This document shows, piece after piece, positions 7,301-14,171 of a stretch of DNA of 17,135 bases. Every line of letters begins with the position of its first letter. Position 1 is the first letter of the stretch. Source of the stretch: CBDCWA01 sp046048295 (lineage in GTDB: Bacteria > Pseudomonadota > Alphaproteobacteria > Rhizobiales > Hyphomicrobiaceae); the NCBI GenBank assembly GCA_046048295.1, contig JBJOGJ010000062.1, positions 1 to 17,135 of the forward strand. Reading direction: 5' to 3'. Both the position numbers and the translations under genes were made by a program. The notes under the pieces were generated by a model that was not told the origin of the DNA, searched no databases, and saw only the letters and a list, made by a program, of their open reading frames with translations.

Positions 7301-7328
7301 GCCCAGTCGCGGCCTTGGGCGACCGGGC
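7301..7328. repeat. Hairpin between convergent amidase 1 and Bug genes
   Basis: GCCCAGTCGC (7301-7310) pairs with GCGACCGGGC (7319-7328) with one A-C mismatch, immediately after the amidase stop. There is no T-run, so it is at best a rho-assisted or bidirectional stop structure in the 47-nt convergent gap. Confidence 0.35.
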
Positions 7329-7347
7329 CCGGCAGTGGATGTACCTG

Positions 7348-8397
7348 CTATTCCTTCGTCGCGGTTACCGACTTTGCGACGATCTCCTTCGGTGTCTGAT
7401 AGAACTTTTGAAGTTGCTTCGACACTTCCTCGCCAGTCATCGGGTTCCATTCGATACCGATCTTCTTGCCGTCGGCCACGGCCTTCGGGTCTGCGAGTGT
7501 ATCGACCAACGCTTTGCGCAGCGCGGCGACACGTGCCGCCGGCACGCCCGGCGGCGCGGCTATCGGCCGGCTGATGTCGTTCGGGCCGAACACGATGTCA
7601 GCGATCTTCATGGTCTCGCTGCCCTTCGATTTCAGGGCGTCGGACAGTCGCGGAACGCCCTTGAAGACGTCCGATGCCCTGTCCATGCTGAGCTGCACGA
7701 ATACATTGAGATCGCCCGATTGGTAATCCTGCCAGTACGCGCCCTTGATGCTCGATTCCTGCATGCCGCAGAGGCCATCGATCTCGCCGCGCTTCATCGC
7801 AAGCGTAACGTCCTTGGTACCTTTGTAGCCGGTCACGACCTTGATCGGCGCACCCAATACGTTCTTCATGAACAGCGGATACTTGGACGTGTTGGATTGC
7901 GGACCTGACGATCCGAACACCACGACCTTCTTGCTCTTCAGGAGATCGTCCAACGTCTTGATGCCGACTCCAGCGCCCTTCCACACTCCACAGGAGTTGA
8001 TGTCCGTCGTCATGCTGCCGATCCAGGAGAACTTGTCGGCGGAGAACTTGGCGTTCTTGTTGCCGAGCAGCGGCTCGAGCGCTACGTCCGGCGAGAACAC
8101 GCCGAGCATACTGCCGTCCTTCGGTGCCGCATCATAAAGATAATTCGCAACACGCATGCCGCCACCGCCTGGCATATTCTCTACGATGACATTTGGTCCG
8201 CCTGGCACGTGGCTTCCATAGTAGCGTGCGAGGAGTCGTGTCGTGGTGTCGAACCCACCGCCGGTGCCGTAGCCGACGCGGATGGTGAGTGTCTTGCCCT
8301 TGTAGAACCCGGCGACTTCATCCTGGGCGAAACAATTCGAAGACGCCAGTACAGCGGGTCCGACCACTGCGGCCAACAGCCAATTCCGATTGACCAT
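7348..8397 (-). CDS. TctC/Bug-family periplasmic substrate-binding protein
   Basis: The 349-residue product begins with a Sec signal peptide (MVNRNWLLAAVVGPAVLASS then N-C-F-A before Q25-D-E). Typical Bug signatures follow: GKTLTIRVGYGTGGGFD (34-50), PNVIVENMPGGGGMRVANYLY (68-88), then D-G-S-M-L-G (94-99). Family knowledge: these are the soluble receptors of tripartite tricarboxylate transporters or orphan binding proteins that capture organic acids or related metabolites in the periplasm. No TctA or TctB partner lies in the window. The start at 8397 is fixed by AGGAG (8406-8410, minus strand) 8 nt upstream and by the clean signal peptide; a longer frame to 8460 lacks both. The gene is divergent from the Rieske oxygenase gene, which suggests the ligand may be that pathway's substrate. 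Confidence 0.9.
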   Translation of the reverse strand: MVNRNWLLAAVVGPAVLASSNCFAQDEVAGFYKGKTLTIRVGYGTGGGFDTTTRLLARYYGSHVPGGPNVIVENMPGGGGMRVANYLYDAAPKDGSMLGVFSPDVALEPLLGNKNAKFSADKFSWIGSMTTDINSCGVWKGAGVGIKTLDDLLKSKKVVVFGSSGPQSNTSKYPLFMKNVLGAPIKVVTGYKGTKDVTLAMKRGEIDGLCGMQESSIKGAYWQDYQSGDLNVFVQLSMDRASDVFKGVPRLSDALKSKGSETMKIADIVFGPNDISRPIAAPPGVPAARVAALRKALVDTLADPKAVADGKKIGIEWNPMTGEEVSKQLQKFYQTPKEIVAKSVTATKE

Positions 8398-8431
8398 CAC
8401 GAGAACTCCTATTGCCGACGTTGAATTCAAA

Positions 8432-8460
8432 AATAGAGCACATGAAAATAGGCGCGGCAA
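8432..8460 (-). promoter_or_regulatory. Candidate promoter of the Bug binding-protein gene
   Basis: On the minus strand, TTGCCG (8455-8460), a 17-nt spacer and TCTATT (8432-8437) give 4 of 6 matches to each hexamer. The predicted start is about 30 nt before ATG 8397. The paired dyads lie about 24-55 nt upstream of its -35, a position suited to an activator. Confidence 0.35.
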
Positions 8461-8483
8461 CGGGTCGTTCCGGCAAATTTATG

Positions 8484-8516
8484 CATTGCAATGATTTGCA
8501 TTTTCATTGTGCAATG
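8484..8516. promoter_or_regulatory. Paired CATTG/CAATG dyads, probable operator
   Basis: CATTGCAATG at 8484-8493 is a perfect 10-bp palindrome. CATTG-TG-CAATG at 8505-8516 is the same dyad with a 2-bp spacer. Their left ends are 21 bp apart, two helical turns, so two dimers could bind the same face. The outer GCATTGCA (8483-8490) and TGCAATGC (8510-8517) are also exact inverted repeats. The cognate regulator is not in the window. Confidence 0.55.
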
Positions 8517-8720
8517 CGATCAACCTTGCAGCAAGACATACCCTGCAATCACGATCTCCACTGACATTTCTGGGAACGCACCGCTGCCCTGTAAGGGCCC
8601 TCCGAAACCGGTTGCATCCATGTTTCGTAATCGGATAGCCTTCCATTCAAACGGGCCTAGATTTACGGCGCACGACGAGCCAATGCTGCCGCGGCCGGTC
8701 GTGCGCGCCTCTATTGGACA

Positions 8721-8726
8721 AGGGAG
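8721..8726 (+). promoter_or_regulatory. Shine-Dalgarno AGGGAG deciding the oxygenase start
   Basis: AGGGAGA starts at 8721, leaving 7 nt to ATG 8735. The TTG at 8714 in the same frame lies upstream of it and is rejected. Confidence 0.7.
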
Positions 8727-8734
8727 ACGCTGCA

Positions 8735-10009
8735 ATGCTTTCGCACGAGGACAATGAACGCATTACCAGAGTTGGCAAAGGAACGCCGGCTGGCGAATTG
8801 TTCCGCCGCTACTGGCAGCCAGCCTTGTTGTCGGAGGAGATCCCCGAGAACGATTGCCCACCCGTTCGCGTCCGCCTACTCGGTGAAGACCTCATCGCAT
8901 TTCGCGATAGCACGGGTAAGGTCGGCCTCGTCGATGCCTACTGCCCGCACCGTCACGCGCCCTTGTTCTTCGGCCGCAACGAAGATTGCGGCATTCGCTG
9001 CCTCTATCATGGCTGGAAGTTCGATACCGATGGCAACTGTGTCGACCTTCCCTCGGAGCCAGCTGGTACGGCAATGAAGGCCCGCATAAAACTCAAGTCC
9101 TATCCCGTATACGAAAAAGCCGGGATCGTTTTCGCCTACCTCGGTGCACCGGAGAAGAAGCCGCCGGTGCCCGATTACGAATGGATGCGGATCCCGTCCA
9201 CGCATTTCTTCGTCTCGAAGACGTTCGAGGACTGCAACTATCTCCAGGGGCTCGAGGGTGGCCTCGATACGGTGCATGCATCGTTCCTGCACCAGCTCGA
9301 CATTCACTCGAAGACGGCGCCGCGCATGGTCGACACCTCGCCGAAGCTCGAGATCGAGCGTACGCCTTACGGATACTACTACGTCTCGACCCGGAACGTG
9401 GGTCCGGATCGGCGCTACGTCCGGCTCTATCACTACATCATGCCGAACCAGCAGTTTCGCGCCCACACCAAGGACTTCGACGGCAGCATGAACAAGGTGC
9501 CGAAGCTCGACGGGCATTTCTGGGTACCTTGCGACGACTACAGCACCAATGTCTACAACATGATGTGCAGCTACGACATGTCCTGGCCGCTCGACCCGGA
9601 TTACATCGAGGAATGGGAGTATTTCTCCGGCCGCAGCAAGAAGCAGCTCATTCCAGGCAGCTACAAGCTCAAGAGCAATCGAGAGAACGACTACTTCATC
9701 GACCGTCACGAGCAACGAACCAAGACCTTCTCCGGCATCCACGGGATCAACACCCAGGACTATGCGATGCAGGAGAACATGGGCAGCCCCATCGTCGACC
9801 GGACACAGGAGCACCTCGGCACGTCCGACCTCGCCATCGTCTCGATGCGCCGCCTCATGCTCGAGGCGATCCGCGACGTGGAGGAAGGCAAGGATCCTCG
9901 CGGTCTCGACCCAGAGAGCTGCCGCAACGTTCGCCCCTACGACGACTACATCGTTGGCGACAAGCACTGGCGCGATGCGTTCGGCAAGGAAATCTACGCC
10001 AAGTGGTAG
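8735..10009 (+). CDS. Rieske 2Fe-2S ring-hydroxylating oxygenase, phthalate 4,5-dioxygenase type
   Basis: The 424-residue product is a Rieske non-heme iron oxygenase alpha subunit. The Rieske cluster ligands are C70-x-H72 (CPHRHAPL) and C89-x2-H92 (CLYHGWKF). The mononuclear iron site is D178-x2-H181-x4-H186 in GGLDTVHASFLH. The N-terminus (M-L-S-x-E-D-N-E-R-I-T-R-V-G-K-G-T-P-A-G-E-L) and the following RRYWQPALLSEE are typical of the phthalate 4,5-dioxygenase/LigX-like group, which uses one subunit type and a separate reductase. These enzymes insert oxygen into aromatic rings or demethylate methoxy-aromatics. No reductase or ferredoxin gene is present here, so electrons must come from elsewhere. 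MmgE/PrpD follows after 62 nt on the same strand. The family is certain and the substrate unknown. Confidence 0.93.
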   Translation: MLSHEDNERITRVGKGTPAGELFRRYWQPALLSEEIPENDCPPVRVRLLGEDLIAFRDSTGKVGLVDAYCPHRHAPLFFGRNEDCGIRCLYHGWKFDTDGNCVDLPSEPAGTAMKARIKLKSYPVYEKAGIVFAYLGAPEKKPPVPDYEWMRIPSTHFFVSKTFEDCNYLQGLEGGLDTVHASFLHQLDIHSKTAPRMVDTSPKLEIERTPYGYYYVSTRNVGPDRRYVRLYHYIMPNQQFRAHTKDFDGSMNKVPKLDGHFWVPCDDYSTNVYNMMCSYDMSWPLDPDYIEEWEYFSGRSKKQLIPGSYKLKSNRENDYFIDRHEQRTKTFSGIHGINTQDYAMQENMGSPIVDRTQEHLGTSDLAIVSMRRLMLEAIRDVEEGKDPRGLDPESCRNVRPYDDYIVGDKHWRDAFGKEIYAKW

Positions 10010-10071
10010 CGCGCCGCCTGCATTGATCGCGGGGGCGCGGGCACGCGCGCGGCTGGCGAATGGAGTACTGG

Positions 10072-11463
10072 ATGACCTCGGCCTCGCGAACTGCTCCGTC
10101 TCCCGATGCGGCACTGGCTGCGTTCGCCGCGACGCTGACCTACGAAGATGTTCCTCCAAGCGCGATCGAGGCTGCGAAGCTGCTCATCCTCGACAGCATC
10201 GGCACGTCGCTGGCGGCCACGTCCATTGGCGACGGTTGCCGCGAAGTTGTCGGCCTCATGCGTCGGCTCGGCGGGCCATTGCAGAGCACGATCCTCGGGA
10301 CCGGCGCGAAAGTGCCTGCGCCGAATGCCGCCTTCGCGAACGGCGCCCTCGTCCATGCCCTTAACTTCGACGCGGCGGGGGCCAGCAGCGGTCATCTCGG
10401 CGTCGTGTGTCTTGCCGCGCCACTTGCCGCCGCGCAGGCTGCAGGTGGCGTCTCCGGCCGTGATTTTCTCGCTGCCGTTGTTGCCGGTTGCGAGATCACC
10501 GCACGCATCACTGCCGCGCTCGTGGCAGCGGGCGTTGCGCCGAGCGAGCGCTACGTTTCCGGCCAGCTCTTAAGCTATTTCGGCGCCGCTGCCGGCAGCG
10601 CCCGCGTCCTCGGCCTCGACACCTCCCGCATGCGCAGCACACTCGGTCTCGCCTTGATGCAGGCTGCCGGCTCGCGCCAGGTCGTGCTTTCCGGCGATCC
10701 GCCCGCCAAGGCGATCTACGGTGCCTTCCCTTGCCAATCCGGCGTGCTCGCTGCCCTGCTTGCCCAGGAGGGGCTCGGCGCCGACATCGAGTTCCTGAGC
10801 GGCCCTGCCGGCCTGTTCTCGATGGTATACGGCGGCCGGCACGATGCGCAGGTTCTCGCTGACGGACTTGGCGGGCGCTTTCTCTTCGAAGAGGTTGACT
10901 TCAAGCCGTGGGCCACCAGCAATCACCTTCACCCTTTCATCGGCGCCGCCCTTCAGCTCCACGCCTCTGGCGTCGGCGCAACCGACATCGAGAGCGTCCA
11001 GTTCGTCGTCGACGCGCAACTGCTCCCCTGGTGCGAGCCAATGGATGCGCGCCAGCGGCCTGCGAACGCCGCTGGCGCTGCGAACAGCCTTTTCTTCTCG
11101 GTTGCCAAGGTGCTGGCCAAGGGCAGCCTGCTGCTTTCCGACTTCACGCCACAGGGACTCGCTGACGAGGCGGCATTGGTCCTTGCCGCGCGTTCCGGCT
11201 ACCGTTGCCGGCAGGGTCAGGAGCCCGAGGCGGTCATCGTCACCGACCGCGATGGCAGAGTGCACGTGCGGGCGATTGCATCGACACCTGTCCGGGCCGG
11301 CATGCCTGGTGCACGTCCCTCGATCGAATCGAAGTTCCGCGATTGCTGCCGTGAGGCGGCGTGGCCGTTCACCGATGACCGCATCGACCGCATCATTGCC
11401 CTGACCAACGCCCTCGAAGAGGTGGAGGACATCGGTGCACTCGCCGATGCCGCATCAGGCTGA
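10072..11463 (+). CDS. MmgE/PrpD family protein
   Basis: The 463-residue product shows the family framework: L-D-S-I-G near residue 43, F-A-N-G-A-L-V-H-A-L (88-97), K213 in PPAKAIYGAFP, K278 in FKPWATSNHLHPF and H287. Known members include 2-methylcitrate dehydratase PrpD and cis-aconitate decarboxylase. The usual HALDFDDTH-type signature is altered here to HALNFDAAG, with N98 and with Ala-Ala-Gly replacing Asp-Thr-His, although H108 is kept. The chemistry may therefore differ from the named enzymes. ATG 10072 was chosen because GGAG (10062-10065) sits 6 nt upstream; ATG 10060 has no site. The gene is likely co-transcribed with the Rieske oxygenase, and its stop is 2 nt from the stop of the convergent amidase gene. 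Confidence 0.9.
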   Translation: MTSASRTAPSPDAALAAFAATLTYEDVPPSAIEAAKLLILDSIGTSLAATSIGDGCREVVGLMRRLGGPLQSTILGTGAKVPAPNAAFANGALVHALNFDAAGASSGHLGVVCLAAPLAAAQAAGGVSGRDFLAAVVAGCEITARITAALVAAGVAPSERYVSGQLLSYFGAAAGSARVLGLDTSRMRSTLGLALMQAAGSRQVVLSGDPPAKAIYGAFPCQSGVLAALLAQEGLGADIEFLSGPAGLFSMVYGGRHDAQVLADGLGGRFLFEEVDFKPWATSNHLHPFIGAALQLHASGVGATDIESVQFVVDAQLLPWCEPMDARQRPANAAGAANSLFFSVAKVLAKGSLLLSDFTPQGLADEAALVLAARSGYRCRQGQEPEAVIVTDRDGRVHVRAIASTPVRAGMPGARPSIESKFRDCCREAAWPFTDDRIDRIIALTNALEEVEDIGALADAASG

Positions 11464-11465
11464 TG

Positions 11466-12641
11466 CTACGAGGGCCGTGCGAGTGCGGCCGCCAGCGCCA
11501 GCAGTAGCCCCTCCTGCCCCCTCGCGCCCACGATCGAGAACCCGACAGGGGCGCCTGCCACCATAGCGCCCGGTATCGAGATCTGCGGCAGGCCCGCAAG
11601 GCCGGCGGTGCATAGCAGCGACAGCGCCGCTGCACGGTAGCGCTCTATTTCATGATCGTCGGCGGTTTTCAGAGGCGCAGGGCCCGGCGCGGTCGGTAGG
11701 ATCATCACCGTACCGGCGGTCAGCCTGCTCTCGACCTCGCTTCGAATTCGCGCTCGCGCCGTGCGCGCCGCATCCGCCTCGGCGTCCGTGATCCTGCTCG
11801 CCATCTCGAAGCGCTGCTTCACGCCCGGCCCGAACTGCGGGTTGTTGGATGATACCCAAGCGCCGTGCGCCTGCCAGACCTCCGCCGCCTGGCAGACGCG
11901 GAACGTCTCGCGCCATTGCTCCGTTCCTTCGCTCGACAGCGGCGTTTCGTCGGCCCTGGCGAACCGTGCCTGCAATCTCTCGCGCAACGGTGCAAGCGCC
12001 TCCGCCACGCCTGGATCGGGAATCGCCCACATGTCTGCCGGGGCGAGCAATGCGAGACGTTCCGGGATGCTGTCGGCCGGCGAGGCGATGGCGAAGACCG
12101 CCGCGACCCTGCTCAGGATGCCGACGTCGCGTGCGAACCAGCCGGCGACATCGAACGACGGTGCCAGCGGCACGATGCCTGCCATGGGCAGCGCGCCGTG
12201 CGTCGGCCGCAATCCATAGATGCCGCAGAACGACGCCGGCAGTCGTACCGAGCCGCCGGTGTCGCTACCGAGCGCGAAGTCCGCCAAGCCCGCTGCGACG
12301 GCCGACGCCGACCCCGATGACGAGCCGCCCGGAACGCGGTCGGGGGCGGCGCTATTCGTCGGGGTGCCATAGTGCGCATTTGCGCCCATCAGGCTGTAGG
12401 CAAGTTCGTCGGTGTGCGTTTTGCCGACGCATCGCGCGCCGGCCTCGAGCAGCATATCGACGAGCGGCGCACTCGTTTTCGGCAGCGCATGCGTTCGCTT
12501 CCATTCCGGATTTCCGGCGCCTGTCGGATGTCCGGCCACGTCATAGAGATCCTTTACCGCAAAGCTCAGTCCCGAGAGCGGCCCGGGGCCAGCGGCCTCG
12601 ATATCGAAGCGTTCGACGAAAGCGTTCACAGGATCGTTCAT
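11466..12641 (-). CDS. Amidase signature family amide hydrolase 2 (AMI1-like)
   Basis: The 391-residue protein has the AS triad: K30 in LSFAVKDLYDVAG, the serine run at 107-109 in PGGSSSGSASAVAAG and the nucleophile S131 in LGSDTGGSVRLPASFCGIYGLRPTHG. The stretch from VKDLYDVAG through GNPEWKRTH, HYGTPTN and SFDVAGWFARD closely recalls plant AMI1 indole-3-acetamide hydrolase and its bacterial homologues. This is from memory, not from a search, and does not prove that substrate. ATG 12641 is preferred to 12653 because GGAG (12648-12651, minus strand) lies 6 nt upstream of it and overlaps the alternative codon. The gene lies downstream of the ornithine-cyclodeaminase-family gene on the same strand with a 144-nt gap, probably one transcription unit. 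It converges on MmgE/PrpD. Confidence 0.92.
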   Translation of the reverse strand: MNDPVNAFVERFDIEAAGPGPLSGLSFAVKDLYDVAGHPTGAGNPEWKRTHALPKTSAPLVDMLLEAGARCVGKTHTDELAYSLMGANAHYGTPTNSAAPDRVPGGSSSGSASAVAAGLADFALGSDTGGSVRLPASFCGIYGLRPTHGALPMAGIVPLAPSFDVAGWFARDVGILSRVAAVFAIASPADSIPERLALLAPADMWAIPDPGVAEALAPLRERLQARFARADETPLSSEGTEQWRETFRVCQAAEVWQAHGAWVSSNNPQFGPGVKQRFEMASRITDAEADAARTARARIRSEVESRLTAGTVMILPTAPGPAPLKTADDHEIERYRAAALSLLCTAGLAGLPQISIPGAMVAGAPVGFSIVGARGQEGLLLALAAALARPS

Positions 12642-12714
12642 TGCACGCTCCATTGAGGGCAGCCAACCGGTTCAGAGGCAGCGCTCACCCCGCACCGGCT
12701 GCCTTGCCCACAGG

Positions 12715-12780
12715 TTAGCGCCGGGTGCCGTGGAAGGGAATGCCCGCCAGCCCCGCCGCCTCCAGATGTGCGGGATACAT
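12715..12780 (-). CDS. Possible 21-residue ORF or gene remnant
   Basis: In the gap between the cyclodeaminase-family stop (12786) and amidase 2, the minus strand encodes M-Y-P-A-H-L-E-A-A-G-L-A-G-I-P-F-H-G-T-R-R then TAA. The composition and the basic end look like the tail of a real protein. It is not in the frame of the gene upstream and has no clear Shine-Dalgarno. It could be a relic C-terminus left by a deletion, a leader peptide for amidase 2, or chance in GC-rich DNA. Confidence 0.2.
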   Translation of the reverse strand: MYPAHLEAAGLAGIPFHGTRR

Positions 12781-12785
12781 TTGGC

Positions 12786-13859
12786 CTACGGGCGCTCGAG
12801 TTCGGTGAACCAGTCGGTCGGCAACTCGTGGCCGACGCCCTGCTCCTTCGCCTTGCGATAGACGACCGAGCCTGCCGCCGCGAACTGATAGCCGAGACCG
12901 AGATTGTTCATGAAGCAGGTGATCTCGTCATCGTGCTGCCGGCCCTGGGCCTTGCCCGCGATGACCTCGGCAATGGTCGGAAACTTCGAGATATCGACGT
13001 CGCCCGGCTTCAGTCCCCGGCGTTCCTGGATCTTCTCGCCTTCCGCGAGTTCGACGCTCACCTCCATGATCGGCTTGAAGTCGCGGGAATGGATGACCAC
13101 ACGGTCGGCCTCGCGGATCGCGTCCATCTCGATTTCCGGCTTGCGGATGGCGCCGACATGCATGCCCTTTTCGAGCCACGGCTTGAAGAAAACGGCGTCC
13201 TCGCTCGACGTTGCACAGAGCGCAATGTCGGCGCCCTTGACCGCGTCCTCCGGCTGAGCGACCGGCTGCACCTCGATGCCCAGCACCCCACTCATGTGCT
13301 TGGCGAACGCTTCGCGCCGCTCAGTGTTGGGGCTGAAGCAGCGGATCTTCTCGATGTCGCGCACGGCGCACGCGGCCATGAGCTGCGTGCCCGCCTGCCC
13401 GCCCGATCCGATGATGCCGACGGTTCTGGCGTCCTTGCGAGAGAGGTACTTGACACCCAGCCCGCTTGTGGCGCCGACGCGAAAGCGCTGCATGATGCCA
13501 TCCGGCAGGATCGCCAGCGGCTCGCCGTTCTCGGTCGAGAACAGCAGAACCAGGCCGACGTAACGGTCGTTAGGGGCGGCCGGGACCTTTTCGCGGCGAA
13601 CGCTGTTGCCGACCTTCGGGTTGGTGATGATATCCGAGTTGATGCGCACCGCACCGATGCCCAGTTTCGGGACCACGCCATCCATGGATTTCAGGCTGTA
13701 ATGCGCTTCCTTCCTTGTTGTCGGGGCAAGGCAGTCGGAGCGCGTTCGCGACAGGCCGCGGCCCTCGGCGAGTTCGACATAGGACTGCTCGAGCGCTTCG
13801 AGGCAATCCGGCATGGTCAGGATCTGCTCGACGTCCTTGTTCGACAGGATCAGCGTCAT
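12786..13859 (-). CDS. Ornithine cyclodeaminase / mu-crystallin family protein
   Basis: The 357-residue product matches the length of ornithine cyclodeaminase (about 350). It carries the family substrate patch SLKSMDG (55-61), MQRFRVGATSGLG (123-135, with the carboxylate-binding Arg) and the nucleotide-binding motif VGIIGSGGQAGTQL (147-160). Relatives include ornithine cyclodeaminase, alanine dehydrogenase of archaeal type, ketimine reductase and opine-pathway enzymes; all use NAD(P) on imine or amino-acid substrates. Which one applies here is open. ATG 13859 was chosen for AGGGA (13868-13872, minus strand) 8 nt upstream and for the family-like M-T-L-I-L-S-N-K-D-V start; the frame extends to 14168 but those residues are non-conserved. 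It probably forms an operon with amidase 2, and the enzyme could act on an amino acid or imine released upstream. Confidence 0.88.
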   Translation of the reverse strand: MTLILSNKDVEQILTMPDCLEALEQSYVELAEGRGLSRTRSDCLAPTTRKEAHYSLKSMDGVVPKLGIGAVRINSDIITNPKVGNSVRREKVPAAPNDRYVGLVLLFSTENGEPLAILPDGIMQRFRVGATSGLGVKYLSRKDARTVGIIGSGGQAGTQLMAACAVRDIEKIRCFSPNTERREAFAKHMSGVLGIEVQPVAQPEDAVKGADIALCATSSEDAVFFKPWLEKGMHVGAIRKPEIEMDAIREADRVVIHSRDFKPIMEVSVELAEGEKIQERRGLKPGDVDISKFPTIAEVIAGKAQGRQHDDEITCFMNNLGLGYQFAAAGSVVYRKAKEQGVGHELPTDWFTELERP

Positions 13860-13967
13860 TCGGGGTTTCCCTTTCAGGCAACTGTTGTTGTTCGACCGGA
13901 CGACCGGGCACCGCGCGGCCCGGCTGCCCGCCTGCCTGACTGCATCGGCAACGCCAGCCGGAATGTC

Positions 13968-13991
13968 AATGCCAGCGCCGGCGCTGGCATT
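13968..13991. repeat. Perfect 24-bp palindrome, possible operator
   Basis: Each half reads AATGCCAGCGCC toward a dyad centre between 13979 and 13980, with no mismatch over 24 bp. It lies 109 nt upstream of the cyclodeaminase-family start and about 180 nt upstream of the caspase start. There is no T-run on either side, so a regulatory or extragenic palindromic role is more likely than termination. Confidence 0.75.
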
Positions 13992-14120
13992 TCGATCTGC
14001 TCCCGGTCTGCATATCCTCGGCTGGCGCCGCGTACAGAATTCCGCCGCCCAGTTCGTGACACGCATGCCGGAATGTGGCGGGCTGGCGTTCTGTGGGTTT
14101 CGCGATGCCAGGCCGCATGC

Positions 14121-14126
14121 TATGAT
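14121..14126 (+). promoter_or_regulatory. Candidate -10 element of the caspase gene
   Basis: TATGAT is a 5-of-6 match to the -10 consensus, about 46 nt before ATG 14172. The -35 region (14098-14103) is a poor match, so an activator may be needed, or the call is wrong. Confidence 0.3.
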
Positions 14127-14171
14127 CGCAGACAGTTCTTGTGCGACTTTTGATTTCAAGTGGTGCACGTC

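Larger units (their letters stand above)
8398..8734. promoter_or_regulatory. Divergent intergenic regulatory region, Bug SBP / Rieske oxygenase
   Basis: No gene was found in these 337 nt. The region is locally AT-richer and holds the candidate minus-strand promoter and the paired dyads listed separately, plus a CTTGC-a-GCAAG palindrome at 8525-8535 and AGGGCCCT near 8594-8601. A weak plus-strand promoter may overlap the dyads (TTGCAA 8487-8492, 17 nt, TGCAAT 8510-8515), which would leave a leader of about 200 nt before the oxygenase. Confidence 0.55.
13860..14171. promoter_or_regulatory. Divergent intergenic region with repeated GCTGGC(A/G)TT sites
   Basis: These 312 nt hold no gene. They contain a perfect 24-bp palindrome (listed separately), an inverted pair AACGCCAGCC (13950-13959) and GGCTGGCGTT (14081-14090), and a direct repeat GCCGGAATGT (13957-13966 and 14067-14076). 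A candidate -10 TATGAT (14121-14126) sits before the caspase gene. Confidence 0.55.

Noticed and set aside
7105..7908. Plus-strand ORF of about 267 codons across the amidase 1 / Bug boundary
   Set aside because: It overlaps the end of one well-supported gene and the C-terminal half of another on the opposite strand, with no protein-like motif.
8876..10159. Long minus-strand ORF (about 427 codons)
   Set aside because: Antisense shadow of the Rieske oxygenase, which has all its ligands intact on the plus strand.
12676..12704. AGGCAGC / GCTGCCT inverted repeat before amidase 2
   Set aside because: A 7-bp stem with a 15-nt loop and no T-run; too weak to call a terminator or an operator.
12768..14153. 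Long plus-strand ORF (about 461 codons)
   Set aside because: It is the antisense shadow of the ornithine-cyclodeaminase-family gene; its residues show no family motif and are rich in Asp, Arg, His and Ala as expected from reversed GC-rich codons.
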